Assembly: GCA_033675545.1 (NCBI GenBank)
Contig: JAWDGP010006506.1
Location: 440,141 to 504,140, forward strand
DNA length: 64,000 bases
Source: Elysia crispata
Taxonomy: Eukaryota; Mollusca; Gastropoda; Plakobranchidae
Reading direction: 5' to 3'
Of the stretch, positions 35,108 through 47,180 are shown piece after piece. The position numbers were made by a program, and so were the translations under genes. Every line of letters begins with the position of its first letter. Within the stretch, counting starts at the first letter, position 1. The notes beneath the pieces are model-generated. The model was not told the origin of the DNA. It did no database searches and saw only the letters and a program-made list of their open reading frames with translations.

Positions 35108-38100
35108 GGACCTACTATGTGCCCTGCATTGGAGGCATCAGCACTATTATCAGACAAAATTAAGCGTTCCCAATTTCATTATGAACGATTCTGTTTCCGC
35201 TGGGGCCAAATTTATGCTACGCCTGACATGTAGCAGAAGGGGGTTTGTCATCCAATGAATTTGCATCTAGTCAATGATCAAAGGCTTAATGTCTACATTC
35301 ACTGTTAATGATCTTCCGAAATCTCTTTCTCTAAAGATGACAATGATTACATCATTTTAGTTTCATATTGATTGACTTGATCTCTTTGTTAGTTCTGGAT
35401 AGTTCTCTTTCATAAATCACGTAAAAAGTGTATTATGTGTGTCTTATTTAGTTTATTTAGTTGTGTATCTGTAATTATAAATTATCTGTCTCTAAGAGCT
35501 TAACTGTTTTCTTATTAGGTCTTGTTGCTAATCTAAAGGTGTATCTGGATTTTTTATAAATGTGTAACAGGTTAATGTACAGGTTCCGTGGTATGCTCTA
35601 ACCACGTGTGCCTGTAACCGTTAAGTGCAAACCAAATAAGAATGTTATAAACGTGGAAAGGCAATTATTGTATGAAATTTACACTTTAAAAACAAAATTA
35701 AAACACACAACATAGCTGAACATATTTTAATGGCAATCCCATCAAATCTTTGAGTTTAATGCACGTGAAAAATGGAATAAATGAGTTTTTTCGTCTCCTG
35801 TATTACAACCTCAAAACCAGTTACAATATTAAAGCACAACACAGCCAACAATGTGTTCTACCAACGTGTAAGCTTCTTGTTCAAACATAAAGAACAAAAT
35901 TCTTCTTGCTAAGATGAAGTTGACCCATATTCCCCTTGGTTTTGTTTTGTTGTTTTTTTTTTTTTTACATTTTATGAATTCTTTCATAACTTGTTTTCAA
36001 ACTAATGCCTTGTCAGATGCAGTGGGACTAAAGATAACCATAGCCGTTTCAGTGGAGCAAGAAGGACTGATACTAACTTTACTATGCAGTTTTCCTTTGG
36101 TGTTATTTTTTCACAAACAAGCTCCAAAGCAGAACTTACTTATAGATGGACACCACCTCCCTCCCTAAATAAGTCAAATGTAAAAAGAATATTATACTAT
36201 ACATTGCTCCATGTCTCGCTTTATTTAATTTAAGTGCATTCTTAAGTCTGAATAAAACCTTGAGGAATTCCTTTTGGAAAAGTTCGTACTTGAATATGTA
36301 GAGATCATAAGTCTTGGAGGATTTCTGTGTGAATCCAATCATACTGCAGTGTGCATTTTTTTTTAAATACTTTTTTATGCTTAGACTAGTTTTTGCACAC
36401 TTTGTTTCTGAATTTTTATTTAAAGTTTTTTTTTTCTACATTCCAATACTCACCCTATTCCTTATGGTGCCCCATGTGAGAAGACCCACCGGAACCGCAA
36501 ATATACAGAATGCCACAACTGCAGACCTGAAAGTGCCTTTGAAATGTTCAGCTTGAGTTGCCTTTAATGACATGAATCTCTGAATTGCAGGATCATGCTA
36601 TACAAAGAGAAAAAAAAAAGAAAACATGCCTTGAGATTATGAAGGTTTAAAATGTAAGATAATGACCATGCTCATTTGAAGAGCATGAAAACCTTAATAT
36701 TCTTTTAGTTGTACTGTACTTTAAGGGACTTTAAATGACGGGAAGAAAACTTTCACAGAAATTAGCAATTTTGTTAATTTACGAACTCAGAACTTTCTGA
36801 CGGCACCATACTGAAATCTAAAATGATTCAGATCAGACAATGCAATTTGTAAATGGTATTCAATCTGTGCATTGACTCGTATTTTGAAGTCTTTCTGATT
36901 CATTTCTCTTAATTCGAAGTCAATGTCACCCCATAAGGCATCACAATAGTATTAAATGTGTGTCTCTCATCTCAAGCAGCAAGCAATGCTATTCACTGTC
37001 CTAGGAGGGAACTGTTGCACTGAGTGAGAAAGAAGCGCCACTAATAATGCTAAAACTGGTACCGTGGAACTGGGAAAAGGGAGAGTTGCTCATTGCAGGC
37101 ACAAAACACACGCATTCATTGAGCCGTAGGTTCACACTTGCCCTTCTTTTGTAAAGTGAATCCTCTTAATTAGAAGTTTTGATCCACTCCCATACAAATC
37201 GAATTATGAAACATTGTACATACAAACAGGTATTGGTATTTCAAGTGTTTAAAAATCAGAACTATATGAATGTAGTTTGATTTAAAAAGGTATGTTCGGC
37301 CACAACTCAGACCAAATTTACAACCTTGTAATGCAGTTTATCACATAAGAAATGGAGAAAAAACTGTGACTAAGCACCAAAGCATACACTTCACCTGTTT
37401 TCTGAAAATATGAATCTTGCTAAAAAGTATCATTGAAAATTCTGTTCTACGCATCACACGCTCTAAAAATGTAGCAATCTAGAAATTGAGATGTCTTACA
37501 GTAAAGCCCACTTATAACTTTCAACAGACAGCCTCTTTGCTGGAGAATGTAAGAATCCACTGTACACCCCTTAGTATTTTTCACTTTGCATTGAGTAAAA
37601 GGTTCCTAATACCCTTTTTTTAGAGAATTGAATGGGCTACAGTTCTAACTTTTTTTTTAGCACTTTTAAGAAAGCACATTCAATAATTATGACAAAAACA
37701 TTGTGTTAACTGTTGAACAAATGAAAAAATGCATACACATTGTAGGCCTACATGTATGCTCCGAAGGGAAAAAATGTCGTTATATTCAATTTTTTTTTTA
37801 TTGCAACCTTCAACTACATCCAATTGCACACAACATGCACATAAATGAAGGGTTTCCTGCTAATACTGACGTAGTAGATATGAATACTTTTGTGAAACAT
37901 ATTTTCATAATAAAAACAGCAAAAGCCATCAAATTTTACCTAATATAGAAAAAAAGAAACATAATGAATGTTTGGTATAAAGTATTTATTGGTACCCTTT
38001 GCATTTCATATAACTAAGACATAAATCCAGTCTTTCACTCAAAAAACATACGTTTATCATTGTATGAAAGATATTTGACATTTTGATATTATAAACGTAC

Positions 38101-38837
38101 ATGTAGTTTACCTGCATATTTTATAGATTCTTTTCTATCCTAAGAATAAGGCTTTTATTGATCTTGGAAGTCAAAATCTGTATAAAAAATCATTAAAATC
38201 CAAAGTACAAATTCCCATAATAGCAATATTGCAAAAGGGAGTAGTTTCAAAGGAGAAGAAAGAAATAGTATAATCTGTAATCAACACACCAATGCAATTT
38301 ACAGAATCTGAAATTACTAAAATGTTGGGAGAGGGAAGCTGGAGCAATGATCTTATTTCAAAATACATTCATTAATTGTTGCGATATAAAGATAAAGAGC
38401 AAAACTGTTTACGGACATTATACAAAGAGATAAAAAAAAGAATGACAAGGGCCTGCAATTTTATCATGAATGTTGAAATATTGCCTTCATGTTATAAGCC
38501 TACGCATTACTAAAAAAAAAAAAATTATGAGAATGAAATTGAACGTTAGTAACTTCTTATTTTTTCAGACTTGCAAGTGGATAAGTCCTCATTTCATTTC
38601 CCTCAAATTATCTTCCCCTCTGTTTCCCTGACTTTTAAAAATATTTGGCATGTTTCAAATTGGCTGAAATATCTCTTCTGTTCAAAACGATGATGCGATA
38701 AGCACTGGTTTAATTTATCATGCAGCAAGTGCAGGAAAACAGCTAGAAGAAAATATCTGTTTTAAAGGAGTAGTGGCAGAGCCAAGGGAACAAAAGAAAT
38801 GAACGAAGTGCATATGAAATACAGAAGCAAACGCAAG

Positions 38838-38838
<1 letters not shown>
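35108..38838. other. no gene seen
   Basis: AT-rich DNA; the first 150 bp may still belong to the DIRS RT. A small hairpin (ACAGG..CGTGGT with ACCACG..CCTGT) lies at about 35579-35624. Frames at 35914-36556 and 37703-37948 have no recognisable domain. Confidence 0.4.

Positions 38839-38874
<36 letters not shown>
38839..38874. repeat. (TA)n microsatellite
   Basis: About 18 TA units. Confidence 0.95.
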
Positions 38875-38876
<2 letters not shown>

Positions 38877-40440
38877 CCTATCAAGTATCATTTGTAGGAA
38901 TATTATTAGAAATCATTCATGTCTTGATCAACACACTTTATAGGTTCAACAAAAGACATCTACTTTTCATATACAATGAGTACAAAATAACCCACAGATT
39001 GAATTGTGTGTACAAATCTATACATATATCTGCTGTTGAAAATTATCTTTTGTCTTGTCTGGTCATTGGTCCATCAGACAAGTACAGGCCAGGTGGTCAA
39101 GCAAGCGTGACCACTGGGATGGGGTCTTTCGGTCCATGATCAACACATTCATATAATAATAAATGTTTTCTTGTTTACATTCAGGTCTGGAAGAGGAACC
39201 TGTGTAAGGATTACATTTCAAACATCCATTTGCTTTTCGTATCAAGACATGATTTACTTATAAATTTATAAAGAAATAAAAAACCACCTTGTGTTATTCC
39301 AAATCGAGCCATATTTCACTCTTGCAATATTCTAGTCCTTAGAAATATATAAATAATTTTTTTTTCCTATTACAAGAAATAGCTAAATCTAGCTTTATAA
39401 AGTCGGACATTTTTTAAAATATAGTCTTAGAAAGAAAGCCTGGTTTAGATCTAAAGAATAAATGTTTCTTTTCCGAAATAATAGTGCCAAGTCAATAAAA
39501 TATGATATCAGCATTACATAATTATATACACTAAAAATGCATGATACATGTATCAAGCTGTTATGATTTTCTTTTGGTTCATTTATAATGATATGCAGTA
39601 GGTCAATGAACTGTTATGCTACTTACCTGTTTGGATTGTAGGGAAGGGTGGTCTCAGGGATGAAACTCCATCCTGACTTTAAGTGCTCCTAGTCTTATCC
39701 TCTGTCTCCCCTTCATCACACTTTATTTTTAAACAGTGTATGTGAGCAATTCTCAAAAGGTCAATAGTAGCCTAATTGGATGATTTCATGCAAGTTTTTC
39801 TTTTTCCAATTTCAAAAAGATTTTCTAATAAAAATGATAATGTATTCTTCCAGCACATGTTGAGGAGATAGAAGGTATAGTTTGGTGTACCTTTAAAACC
39901 ACATGATTTAATTCTGTCCAGTTTCGTATTGAATCAGTTACCGTTTCGTGAATAAAAAAATTCACATAAAATACTGGTGTTTTGGGTGGTTTGTTTTTAC
40001 AACGTGGCCAACTGTGTTCGTAAAATCCACATATTATTTCATTTTTTTTCTTAATACGGTAGCTTTTCACTTAAAAACGGAACTAAAAGAGAGCAAATTC
40101 CTTTTAAATCTAAGCTTTAATATGTGCTTCTCGACATCATGCTCTATGTCATTTTGAGGCCTATTTTTAAGCTGAGCAGAACAACTGTTCTAAAAGCCTA
40201 GCTACAGAGAAGAGTGCTAAAAATAGAATTAACTTCCCTACAAAAAATAGGGTGAATGCAAACTCTAAAATCTGATTGGGCCTCTGGAAACAAGCTAGGT
40301 CGTTTCATGGCATACTATAACGTCCAGAATATACTTTGTTCCTTGTTCCCTTTCACTTCCTGAGCTAGACCGTTGTTGTCAAGTTTACCGGAAATGACCT
40401 CTTTCTTACAATAAAACCTTCTTTATTCTACACTAGTCTC
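38875..40440. other. no gene seen
   Basis: AT-rich intergenic DNA with only short frames that lack recognisable domains. Confidence 0.4.
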
Positions 40441-40448
40441 AATAGTCA

Positions 40449-42100
40449 AAGGGGCCATTCATTTCCATTTCTGTCATCACCGTCGTAGGATAACGTCCAG
40501 AAAAAAAAAAGTTGCTGACCATAGTGGCCAGAAGCATTTAAGGCCCCATTACTACTGTTTCTTATGGGTTTTTAAAGTCTAATTTCAATTATTTCTTGAT
40601 TTTAAGGTGGGAAAAGTGTTTAACTTAGCTTCAGGTTGATTATTATTTACAACAACGTGTGAACTGATGTAGACCTATGTTCTTCACGATCTTCCTGGTG
40701 TTACAAAGACAAAAACTTATGTCACTGTAAGTAACATCTGGAAGAACAAAATGTTCCAAGATTGGTTTGTTGAATCTTTATCAACATTGTAGACACTTTA
40801 GACTCTACCTCTTGATGAGGAACCAACGATGGAAGCAGTTTACATTGAAGTCTAAATCTATTTAAAAGCTGTAAACACACACAAAAATCTGGAACAAGTT
40901 CTTCCCAACGTTAAAATGAAAGACATGTCACTGTAACATCGGGAAGTTTGATAATTATTTGCAATAATTTGTGAACTAACAAGTTCTTCTCATTCTTTCA
41001 GATGTTACAATGACAGAAAATTGTGTCACCGTAACATTTGGAAAGACAAAATGCTCATTGACTAATTTTAAGAACTTTAATCAATACCGAAGACGTCCTA
41101 GAATGTAACTCTTGGGTATGAATCAAATGCAGTCAGCTTAAAATTATATCTAAGCAATTTTAAAAGCTGCAAACAAAAAAATTCAGGATGAAGTTTTTTT
41201 TATGTTACATCACACAAATTGAATCCATTTACTACCATAAATTATGAGCCTTTCTTTTCAACTGTCATATTTTAATTTATAGTAACATCTATTTTTTCAC
41301 TCTAGGTATTAAGGGTATGTATTTTTTGCTTCAAAGTTTGCTAAATTTTAATCTTTTAGTATCATCAGTAACATCTGGAAGATCATTCTATGGTGATGAA
41401 AACCTATATTCAAAATAAGTATCTCCAAATCTTTTTTCTCAATAAATGTACACCTTTCTCTATGATATTGCACAATTTTGAGACAAAGAGAGACAAAATA
41501 AATTCCAGATCGAATGTAACGTTTTAGGGTTGACCTTCTGAGAATAGCTCATATAAGACTGTCTTGATGATTAAGACTTGCGCAAAAAAAAAAAATCTCA
41601 ATTCATATAATAATAATTTGTACTAATTTTCAACTAATTTTTCCACTTTACTGTTATTAGTTCAACAATTTAGGGAATGTTACATCAGTTGCCATGATTG
41701 TTATGTTAGTAACTCACTGTTTTTTTTTCCCTTGATGCCATATACCTGGGTTTTAAAAAAAAAAAAACTCTATACTCTTGTTGTTTGGCATCTTAGTAAC
41801 CCATGCTAATAAAATAATTTCATTCATATTTCAAAAAAATTTACAGGGAATCAATTTCAATTGTAAAAGTAAATGTTCAATTTCTTTAAGTTAGATCGGT
41901 TACTGCTATAATCTCTTCACTGCATGAAAAAAATAGTCAGTGCAAAAAAAAATGTTGGTTTAAATGGTGGTAGTAAATAAGTAATGCTTGTAAACAGCAT
42001 ACATATTTGGAAGTTAGAACAATTTATTTTAACATCGCCACAAAAGGCAATGTACAGTTCTTTGACGTCAGTTACCATGGAATGCCCTTTTGATAATTAG
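40449..42100. repeat. repeat region with GTAACATYTGGAAG words, possible non-coding transposon
   Basis: Two diverged copies of about 270-300 bp lie at about 40638-40910 and 40950-41210; both contain ATTATTT(A/G)CAA, GTGAACT, GTTCTTC and GTAACAT(C/T)TGGAA in order. GTAACAT-type words recur at 40735, 40933, 41031, 41284 and 41370. Weakly matching inverted ends (CAAAGGGGCCATTC at 40447 and GGAATGCCCTTTTG at 42079) may be termini. No coding sequence. Confidence 0.4.
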
Positions 42101-43490
42101 GTCATTATATCATGTATGCACTATTACAAAGCTCAGTTTGAAAGAAGCGGAGAGAATAGTGATTCATTTGATATAAAATAGTGGTACTTTCGAGCTTTTG
42201 GCAGCCATATATACAGTGTAACAGAGCCATAAAAATAACAACTTGGCAAAAACATTGCACAGGCCTGTTCTTCTTCATGTAAAAAAGCTATTGACAGGGG
42301 CCCAGGGAATGGATTTAGATTTTAATTTCGTAATGAAAATAACTGCTGTGGTTACAGTCTTGTTGAAACAACTCTGGTGAAAGTCAATAGATTTGTTATG
42401 GCTAAGGGGGATGAAAAGGCTAACTTGAGTGCGAAGGGACTACGGAGGCATGGTAGCTGTAAAGAGGTAAGGGGAGCCAAGAGTATCTGGTGTGTGAAGC
42501 CTGTAGCTACAAACTTGATCTGGCAGAGGAGTGGTCACAGCAAGAGAGGAGGTAAGGCAGCTGCAAATCTTTAGAGGGAGAGTTGGTTTTGGATCTTGGC
42601 AGGTAGTGGACGTAGAATTCCCACTGCTCCTGCAAGACAACCAACTTCAAGAAAAGTTGAAGTTACAAAGATGAGTATATTTTACTAGTTTACTTAGATC
42701 TAGATTTAGTTATATCTATAGTGAGAACACTATACAACTCTAGAGTGACGATCTATTGTGAGGATAACTACGCACAAATCTTTAATGCCCATATTCAAAA
42801 CAATTTAACGATATCGTTAGGTGGTTGTTAACTGGCTAACGCAGGCGTTAATTAAATGACGCATGCAAAAGACAAATTTTCGCTAACAACATGTCGTTAG
42901 TTTATCGTTGGGGGACTTTTTAAAGAGAGCTAACGATCACGTTAACGATAGGTATAGGCCTACCCTAAAATTTTTACGAACGCTTTAATGGACCTAAGTG
43001 ACGAACACATTCCAATCGTTTTGGTAACCAAGGAATTGTTTTTCTCTCCCAATATGGTGGCTTTGGGAGCGTTTGCAAAAGACAGATTTAATGGACTTTT
43101 TTTTTTCTTTAAAATGTGCCTTATAATAGATCAAGATCTAGAAAAGAGTTGAATAAAATCTTATGTCTATTTATTCTACAGCTGCAATTAACGGACAATA
43201 ATCAATTGTGAGTGAATGGTTATATTAAAAAAAAAAGGATGGAAAGGAAAAAAAAAAACCTATCAACAATTCTACGAGTTCAGTTACTATAGTCTTAGAT
43301 CTATAGAAGTGATCTGGAATGTAGACTAGCCTAAACTTAGATCTAGATTGAAAATTTCAAGTGTAGTAACGAAAAAAAAAGATTGCAAGTTTAATGTTTT
43401 GCGAACATGATCTCGCAAACACTACAGAATCTAGGAATTTGGAAGTGGTGAATGATGAATAGACTAAACCTACATGTAGTTTACGTTTAA
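42101..43490. other. no gene seen; TAACG palindrome cluster at 42806-42956
   Basis: TAACGATATCGTTA (42806-42819) is a perfect 14-bp palindrome. CGTTAA, GCTAAC, CGTTAG, CTAACGAT and CGTTAACGAT recur within 150 bp after it. A frame at 42377-42574 has no recognisable domain. Confidence 0.45.
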
Positions 43491-43498
43491 TCCTCGTC
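43491..43498. repeat. left 8-bp target-site duplication of the P element
   Basis: TCCTCGTC directly before the left terminus; the identical octamer follows the right terminus at 47026-47033. Confidence 0.9.
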
Positions 43499-43582
43499 CA
43501 AGGACTACTATATTGACAAGACGTGCAGAGTCAGATTCCTGACTCCGCTAGCGGAGGCGATCGAAACTAACTTACTTATCTA

Positions 43583-44965
43583 CGAGGGCTCTTTCAGAAA
43601 TAACCGAAAAATGCCCATTGCTCAGCAACCAGTGGAGCTTTTTTAATTCTGTAAACGACACAATATTCCTTATTTCCTTACGGATATTCTCAGAAATTAT
43701 GAAGTGCACCATTTTGCACAATGAATGTCTAGACGATTTTAAAGATGGCGGCCCATCTTGAAACTTGGTCAAAGGAGGAAATCAGAGCTGTCATACGTTT
43801 TTTGAACGCCAAAAGTCTGAATCCTACCGAAATTCATAAAGAACTTCAGAGTGTATATGGTGAGCATGTTATAAGCCGTACACAAGTCTATCACTGGTGT
43901 AATTTGTTTGAAGCCGGCCATTCCGACTTGACAGACAGGAAAGGGAGAGGGCGTTCGATAACTGCGACGTCAGAAGACAATGTGAAGCGAGTTGATGAGC
44001 TTATTCGTCAAGACAGGAGGTTGAAACTTCATGAAATCGCAAGCAGTCTTGAAATTTCGGAAACTTCTGCCCATAGAATTGTATTTGATGAACTTGGCTA
44101 CAGAAAAGTCAGCGCAAGATGGGTTCCTAAGCAATTGACAGACAATCATAAAGAACAAAGATTGGACATCTGCAGGGAACTTTTGAGAAGAAGCAAGAGC
44201 TCACGCAGGGTTCACGGGCATACTGCCAACGCCGGCGGAGACTTTCTAGGGTACGATGTGACTTTTCTTGCCAGCATAGTCACCGGTGATGAGACTTGGT
44301 TGCACCATTGCACCCCAGAAACAAAGCAAGATTCGATGACATGGAAACATCCATCCTCACCTGTCGCGAAGAAATTCAAAGTCATGCGGTCAGCAAAGAA
44401 AATAATGGGAACTGTTTTCTGGGACAGTCGTGGTGTTCTTCTATTCGAAACCTTATAACCTGGAGAAACAATCAATGCTGCAAGGTACTGCCAAACTCTT
44501 GACAAGCTTAGGGAGGCCATTCGCAGAAAGCGCCCAGGGCAGTTGACCAACGGGGTCATTTTGCAACACGACAACGCTACACCCCACACAGCACGAGTGA
44601 CGCAAGGTTGGCTAGAGAAATATGGATGGGAGATTTTGCCACACCCACCACACAGTCCAGACCTCGCACCATCTGATTATCACCTCTTTGGGTCACTTAA
44701 ACGTGAGCTGGCAGGAAAACGCTTTGATGACGATGAAGAGCTTGTTGACCATGTGCGGAAATGGCTACAAAACCTTGACGGAAGTTTCTTCCGAGAGGGT
44801 ATCTATTCCATGATGCGGCGTTGGCAGAAGTGTGTTGACAGACTTGGCTGTTACGTAGAGAAATGAAGGACGAGTCAAGGTATGAACACATGCAAGAATT
44901 TTGTTGGTAGCATAAAAAACGCGGATTTTACAGGCATTTTTCGGTTAATTATGAAAGAGCCCTCG
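43583..44965. mobile_element. mariner transposon nested in the P element
   Basis: TA duplications at 43581-43582 and 44966-44967 flank inverted termini beginning CGAGGGCTCTTTCA; the two roughly 35-bp ends differ at about three positions. The element is 1,383 bp and encodes one transposase on the plus strand. Its location inside the P element shows it arrived later. Confidence 0.9.
43745..44866 (+). pseudogene. mariner transposase, DD34D, one nonsense codon
   Basis: A single frame runs from ATG 43745 to TGA 44864-44866 (373 codons), interrupted only by TAA at 44456-44458 (codon 238). Both parts are in phase. The N-terminus has two helix-turn-helix units and GYRKVSARWVPKQL (118-131). Catalytic residues are D182 in VTGDETWLHH, D276 in LQHDNATPH and D311 in SPDLAPSDYHLF, with 34 residues between the last two. 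Compared with the other mariner here, about 17 extra residues (around 151-173, SKSSRRVHGHTANAGGD...) precede the first catalytic block. Without readthrough the protein loses two of three catalytic aspartates. Confidence 0.92.
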
Positions 44966-45361
44966 TACCAGCGGCCTATTTTTAGAACGAACGTAACCCA
45001 GAAGTGGCGCCCTGTAAAGAGCAGTAATCTCGTAAATTACAGATTGGTCGAATCGGTAGATACTAAGATCATTTATACATATTGTGTATTTCAAATTACA
45101 TGAAGTACGATCACCAATCATCTGTTGTTAATGCAGAGGAAAAACATTGGATTTTTTTTTTGTTTCAAATAGCGCACTATTTTTTAGGCGGAAGCGTGTT
45201 TATATTCCACCGGTAGTGGTGCTAAGTCAGTGCTGGTAAATTTGAAAGCGAAGTGTGTTGTTGATTTGCTAGATCTATCCATTCTTGTGTTGTTTCACGC
45301 GATTCCACTGGATATTTGAAACGTTTTTGTTGTCAACATTACAGACCTTTGCTCTAGCATC

Positions 45362-46024
45362 ATGCCGAACAAGTGTGGTGTTGTGAACTGTAAAGGAAAT
45401 TATGATGAGACGAACAAATGTCATGTGTTTCGACTACCAAGAGACGAACTGGAGAAGCAGAAATGGCTAAGCGTTCTCCCACCACGTGCAGGCTTTGTTG
45501 TTGATCCGACAAAATTCTTCATTTGTCAAAAACATTGGCCATCGGATACTGAAATGGTAAAGATTCCAGGTGGTCACACCAGGCCAGTGAATCCACCAAG
45601 TGCTTTTAATGTGCCAGTATCGTGTTTGCCCTCCCCGAGGCCACCACCTCGCCAACCAAAAACTGAGGACCAGCAACTCAAATATTTCTTGAAAAAGGAC
45701 AAAATCACTTCTCTTCACGAGTTCACTCCTGAGAACGACCTACATAAGAAATACAAAGATCTCAATCTCATAATATCTCGCTCACAGGACAAGCTTGTGT
45801 GTATGGTCATGGAAACAGATTACAGTCAATGCTCTGTGTCAGTTGTTGTTCATAACAAGTCAACTTTGTGTTTCCCTCTGACTCTTAGTGCCTTTAAGAA
45901 TGGGATCAGTGTTCCAGTGGGTAAACTTCTCAGTCCAAACAATGGGCTGTCATTCTATTCTCAATTCTTTGAGGCTGTGCATTCAGTCATGAGTCGGTTA
46001 GTTGGAAATAAAATGCAAGGATGA
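45362..46024 (+). CDS. THAP-domain protein of the P element (truncated transposase N-terminus)
   Basis: The 220-residue protein starts with a C2CH THAP zinc finger: Cys5, Cys10, Trp35, Cys55 and His58, with conserved Pro26 and a PPSAFNVP box near residue 80 equivalent to the AVPTIF motif. THAP fingers bind DNA and in P transposases recognise element ends. A Pro-rich linker (90-103) follows, then a region with FTPENDLHKKYKDLNLIISR and VVVHNKSTLCFPLTLSAFKN. That region resembles the segment preceding the RNase H-like core in mollusc P-like proteins. The core itself is absent; the frame ends at 46024 at a shift into the 46017-46370 remnant. ATG 45362 is the first in frame and follows about 390 bp of element 5' sequence. 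It could act only as a DNA-binding or repressor-like product. Confidence 0.8.
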   Translation: MPNKCGVVNCKGNYDETNKCHVFRLPRDELEKQKWLSVLPPRAGFVVDPTKFFICQKHWPSDTEMVKIPGGHTRPVNPPSAFNVPVSCLPSPRPPPRQPKTEDQQLKYFLKKDKITSLHEFTPENDLHKKYKDLNLIISRSQDKLVCMVMETDYSQCSVSVVVHNKSTLCFPLTLSAFKNGISVPVGKLLSPNNGLSFYSQFFEAVHSVMSRLVGNKMQG

Positions 46025-46370
46025 CCTCTCATTTCCCGAGGATGAGCCTCTCATTGGTGATGGAGCAAAAAGCTTCATTGACGAAGTGTCTCGGGGTGCC
46101 CTTACAGTGCCACATGCCTGCACATTTGACTTTGTATAATGTGCATTATCCTTCACAAAGAAGTCAACACACAAAGTCTGCTGCCGCAACAAACTGATCA
46201 ATGTTCTCTCCACAATCAACATCTTCTTCGACGTTGGAGAATTTTCAAATAATCTGTTGAGACGCCTCGCAAACGTGCTGCTCCACGGGTTACACAATTT
46301 GGAAAAGGATCACCAGCAGAACTCAACACTCTACCAGACCTCCCTGAAAAAGGCGCGACTAGCAGACTAA
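46017..46370 (+). pseudogene. C-terminal remnant of the P-element transposase
   Basis: In the frame shifted relative to the THAP ORF, 118 codons read KDDLSFPEDEPLIGDGAKS, FIDEVSRGALTVPHACTFDF, a stop (TAA, about 46137), then CCRNKLINVLSTINIFFD and LRRLANVLLHGLHNLEKDHQ. This resembles the extreme C-terminus of P-like/THAP transposases. One internal stop and the frameshift show decay. The central catalytic region should lie between residue about 220 of the THAP ORF and this part, but there is no room for it. Confidence 0.55.
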
Positions 46371-46964
46371 TTCAGAACCACATTGAAATGGTGAGTGAAT
46401 TGAGTAAGTTAATTATCACTGAATTCCCTCTTGGCACTTTTCGAGGGTTCATGTCCCATCCCAACAGCGGCTGTTTCGTAATGATCTAGATTAGCTATTT
46501 TTCCTGTTTAGAAAAGGAGTACAGGCTCTAGCTCACCTTTGAAAAGAAACAACTGACAAAGACACTCTTTTTTGAAACAATGAATGATCTGTAACCACGT
46601 AAATAGTACTCAAAATGGCGCTGAGGTGGGACATCATTCCTCGGAACGCGCTCCTTTTTACTTTCCACAGAAGAACCCATGGCGAGGCAGTGTACAATAT
46701 GGACAGAAGGTACACACACTGTCCATTTATTCTCTATTAAAATTGGTAGGTTGATCATTGGGAGCGAAGTTGTAGTATGCATGTGGTGGCTTCATTTTTG
46801 TGTGCGCCAGAGGGGTAGGTGGGGGGGAGGGAGATATGTCACGGTTTCACTATTTTGCCAAAACCAAATTATGAGAAATCAATCCCATTGTATTTTACCA
46901 TGCTTTTTTATATCGTGAGAGGTAAACATACCCAAATTATGAGCACCAGATCTAAAAAATGAAC
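46371..46964. other. 3' non-coding part of the P element
   Basis: No recognisable coding sequence; frames here are short. It connects the C-terminal remnant to the right inverted repeat. Confidence 0.5.
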
Positions 46965-47025
46965 CGCCTCCGCTAGCGGAGTCAGGAATCTGACTCTGCA
47001 CGTCCTATCAATATAGTAGTCCTTG

Positions 47026-47033
47026 TCCTCGTC
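47026..47033. repeat. right 8-bp target-site duplication of the P element
   Basis: TCCTCGTC, identical to 43491-43498. Confidence 0.9.
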
Positions 47034-47092
47034 ACATATACTAATATGCCACGAAATAGAATTTCGTTACAAGATGGTATAACTAAACCTAA

Positions 47093-47098
<6 letters not shown>

Positions 47099-47166
<68 letters not shown>

Positions 47167-47180
47167 AGAGAGAGAAGGAG
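47099..47180. repeat. (GA)n microsatellite
   Basis: About 31 pure GA units then AGAAGGAGAG interruptions, 65 bp beyond the P element. Confidence 0.96.

Larger units (their letters stand above)
43499..47025. mobile_element. P-superfamily transposon with nested mariner
   Basis: Terminal inverted repeats of 61 bp (43499-43559 and 46965-47025) differ at only two positions and start CAAGGACTACTATATTGA. The inner end of each contains the palindrome CTCCGCTAGCGGAG. Identical octamers flank the element, the duplication length of P elements. Inside are a THAP-domain gene and a degraded C-terminal transposase-like part. A mariner is inserted 84 bp from the left end. Total 3,527 bp; about 2.14 kb without the mariner, which is short for an autonomous P element, so it is probably a deleted, non-autonomous copy. 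Confidence 0.88.

Noticed and set aside
40449..42100. Firm call of terminal inverted repeats
   Set aside because: The candidate ends match too weakly and there is no target duplication, so it was kept only as a repeat region.
45040..45070. tRNA-like B-box word (GGTCGAATC)
   Set aside because: No matching A box, cloverleaf or acceptor stem around it.
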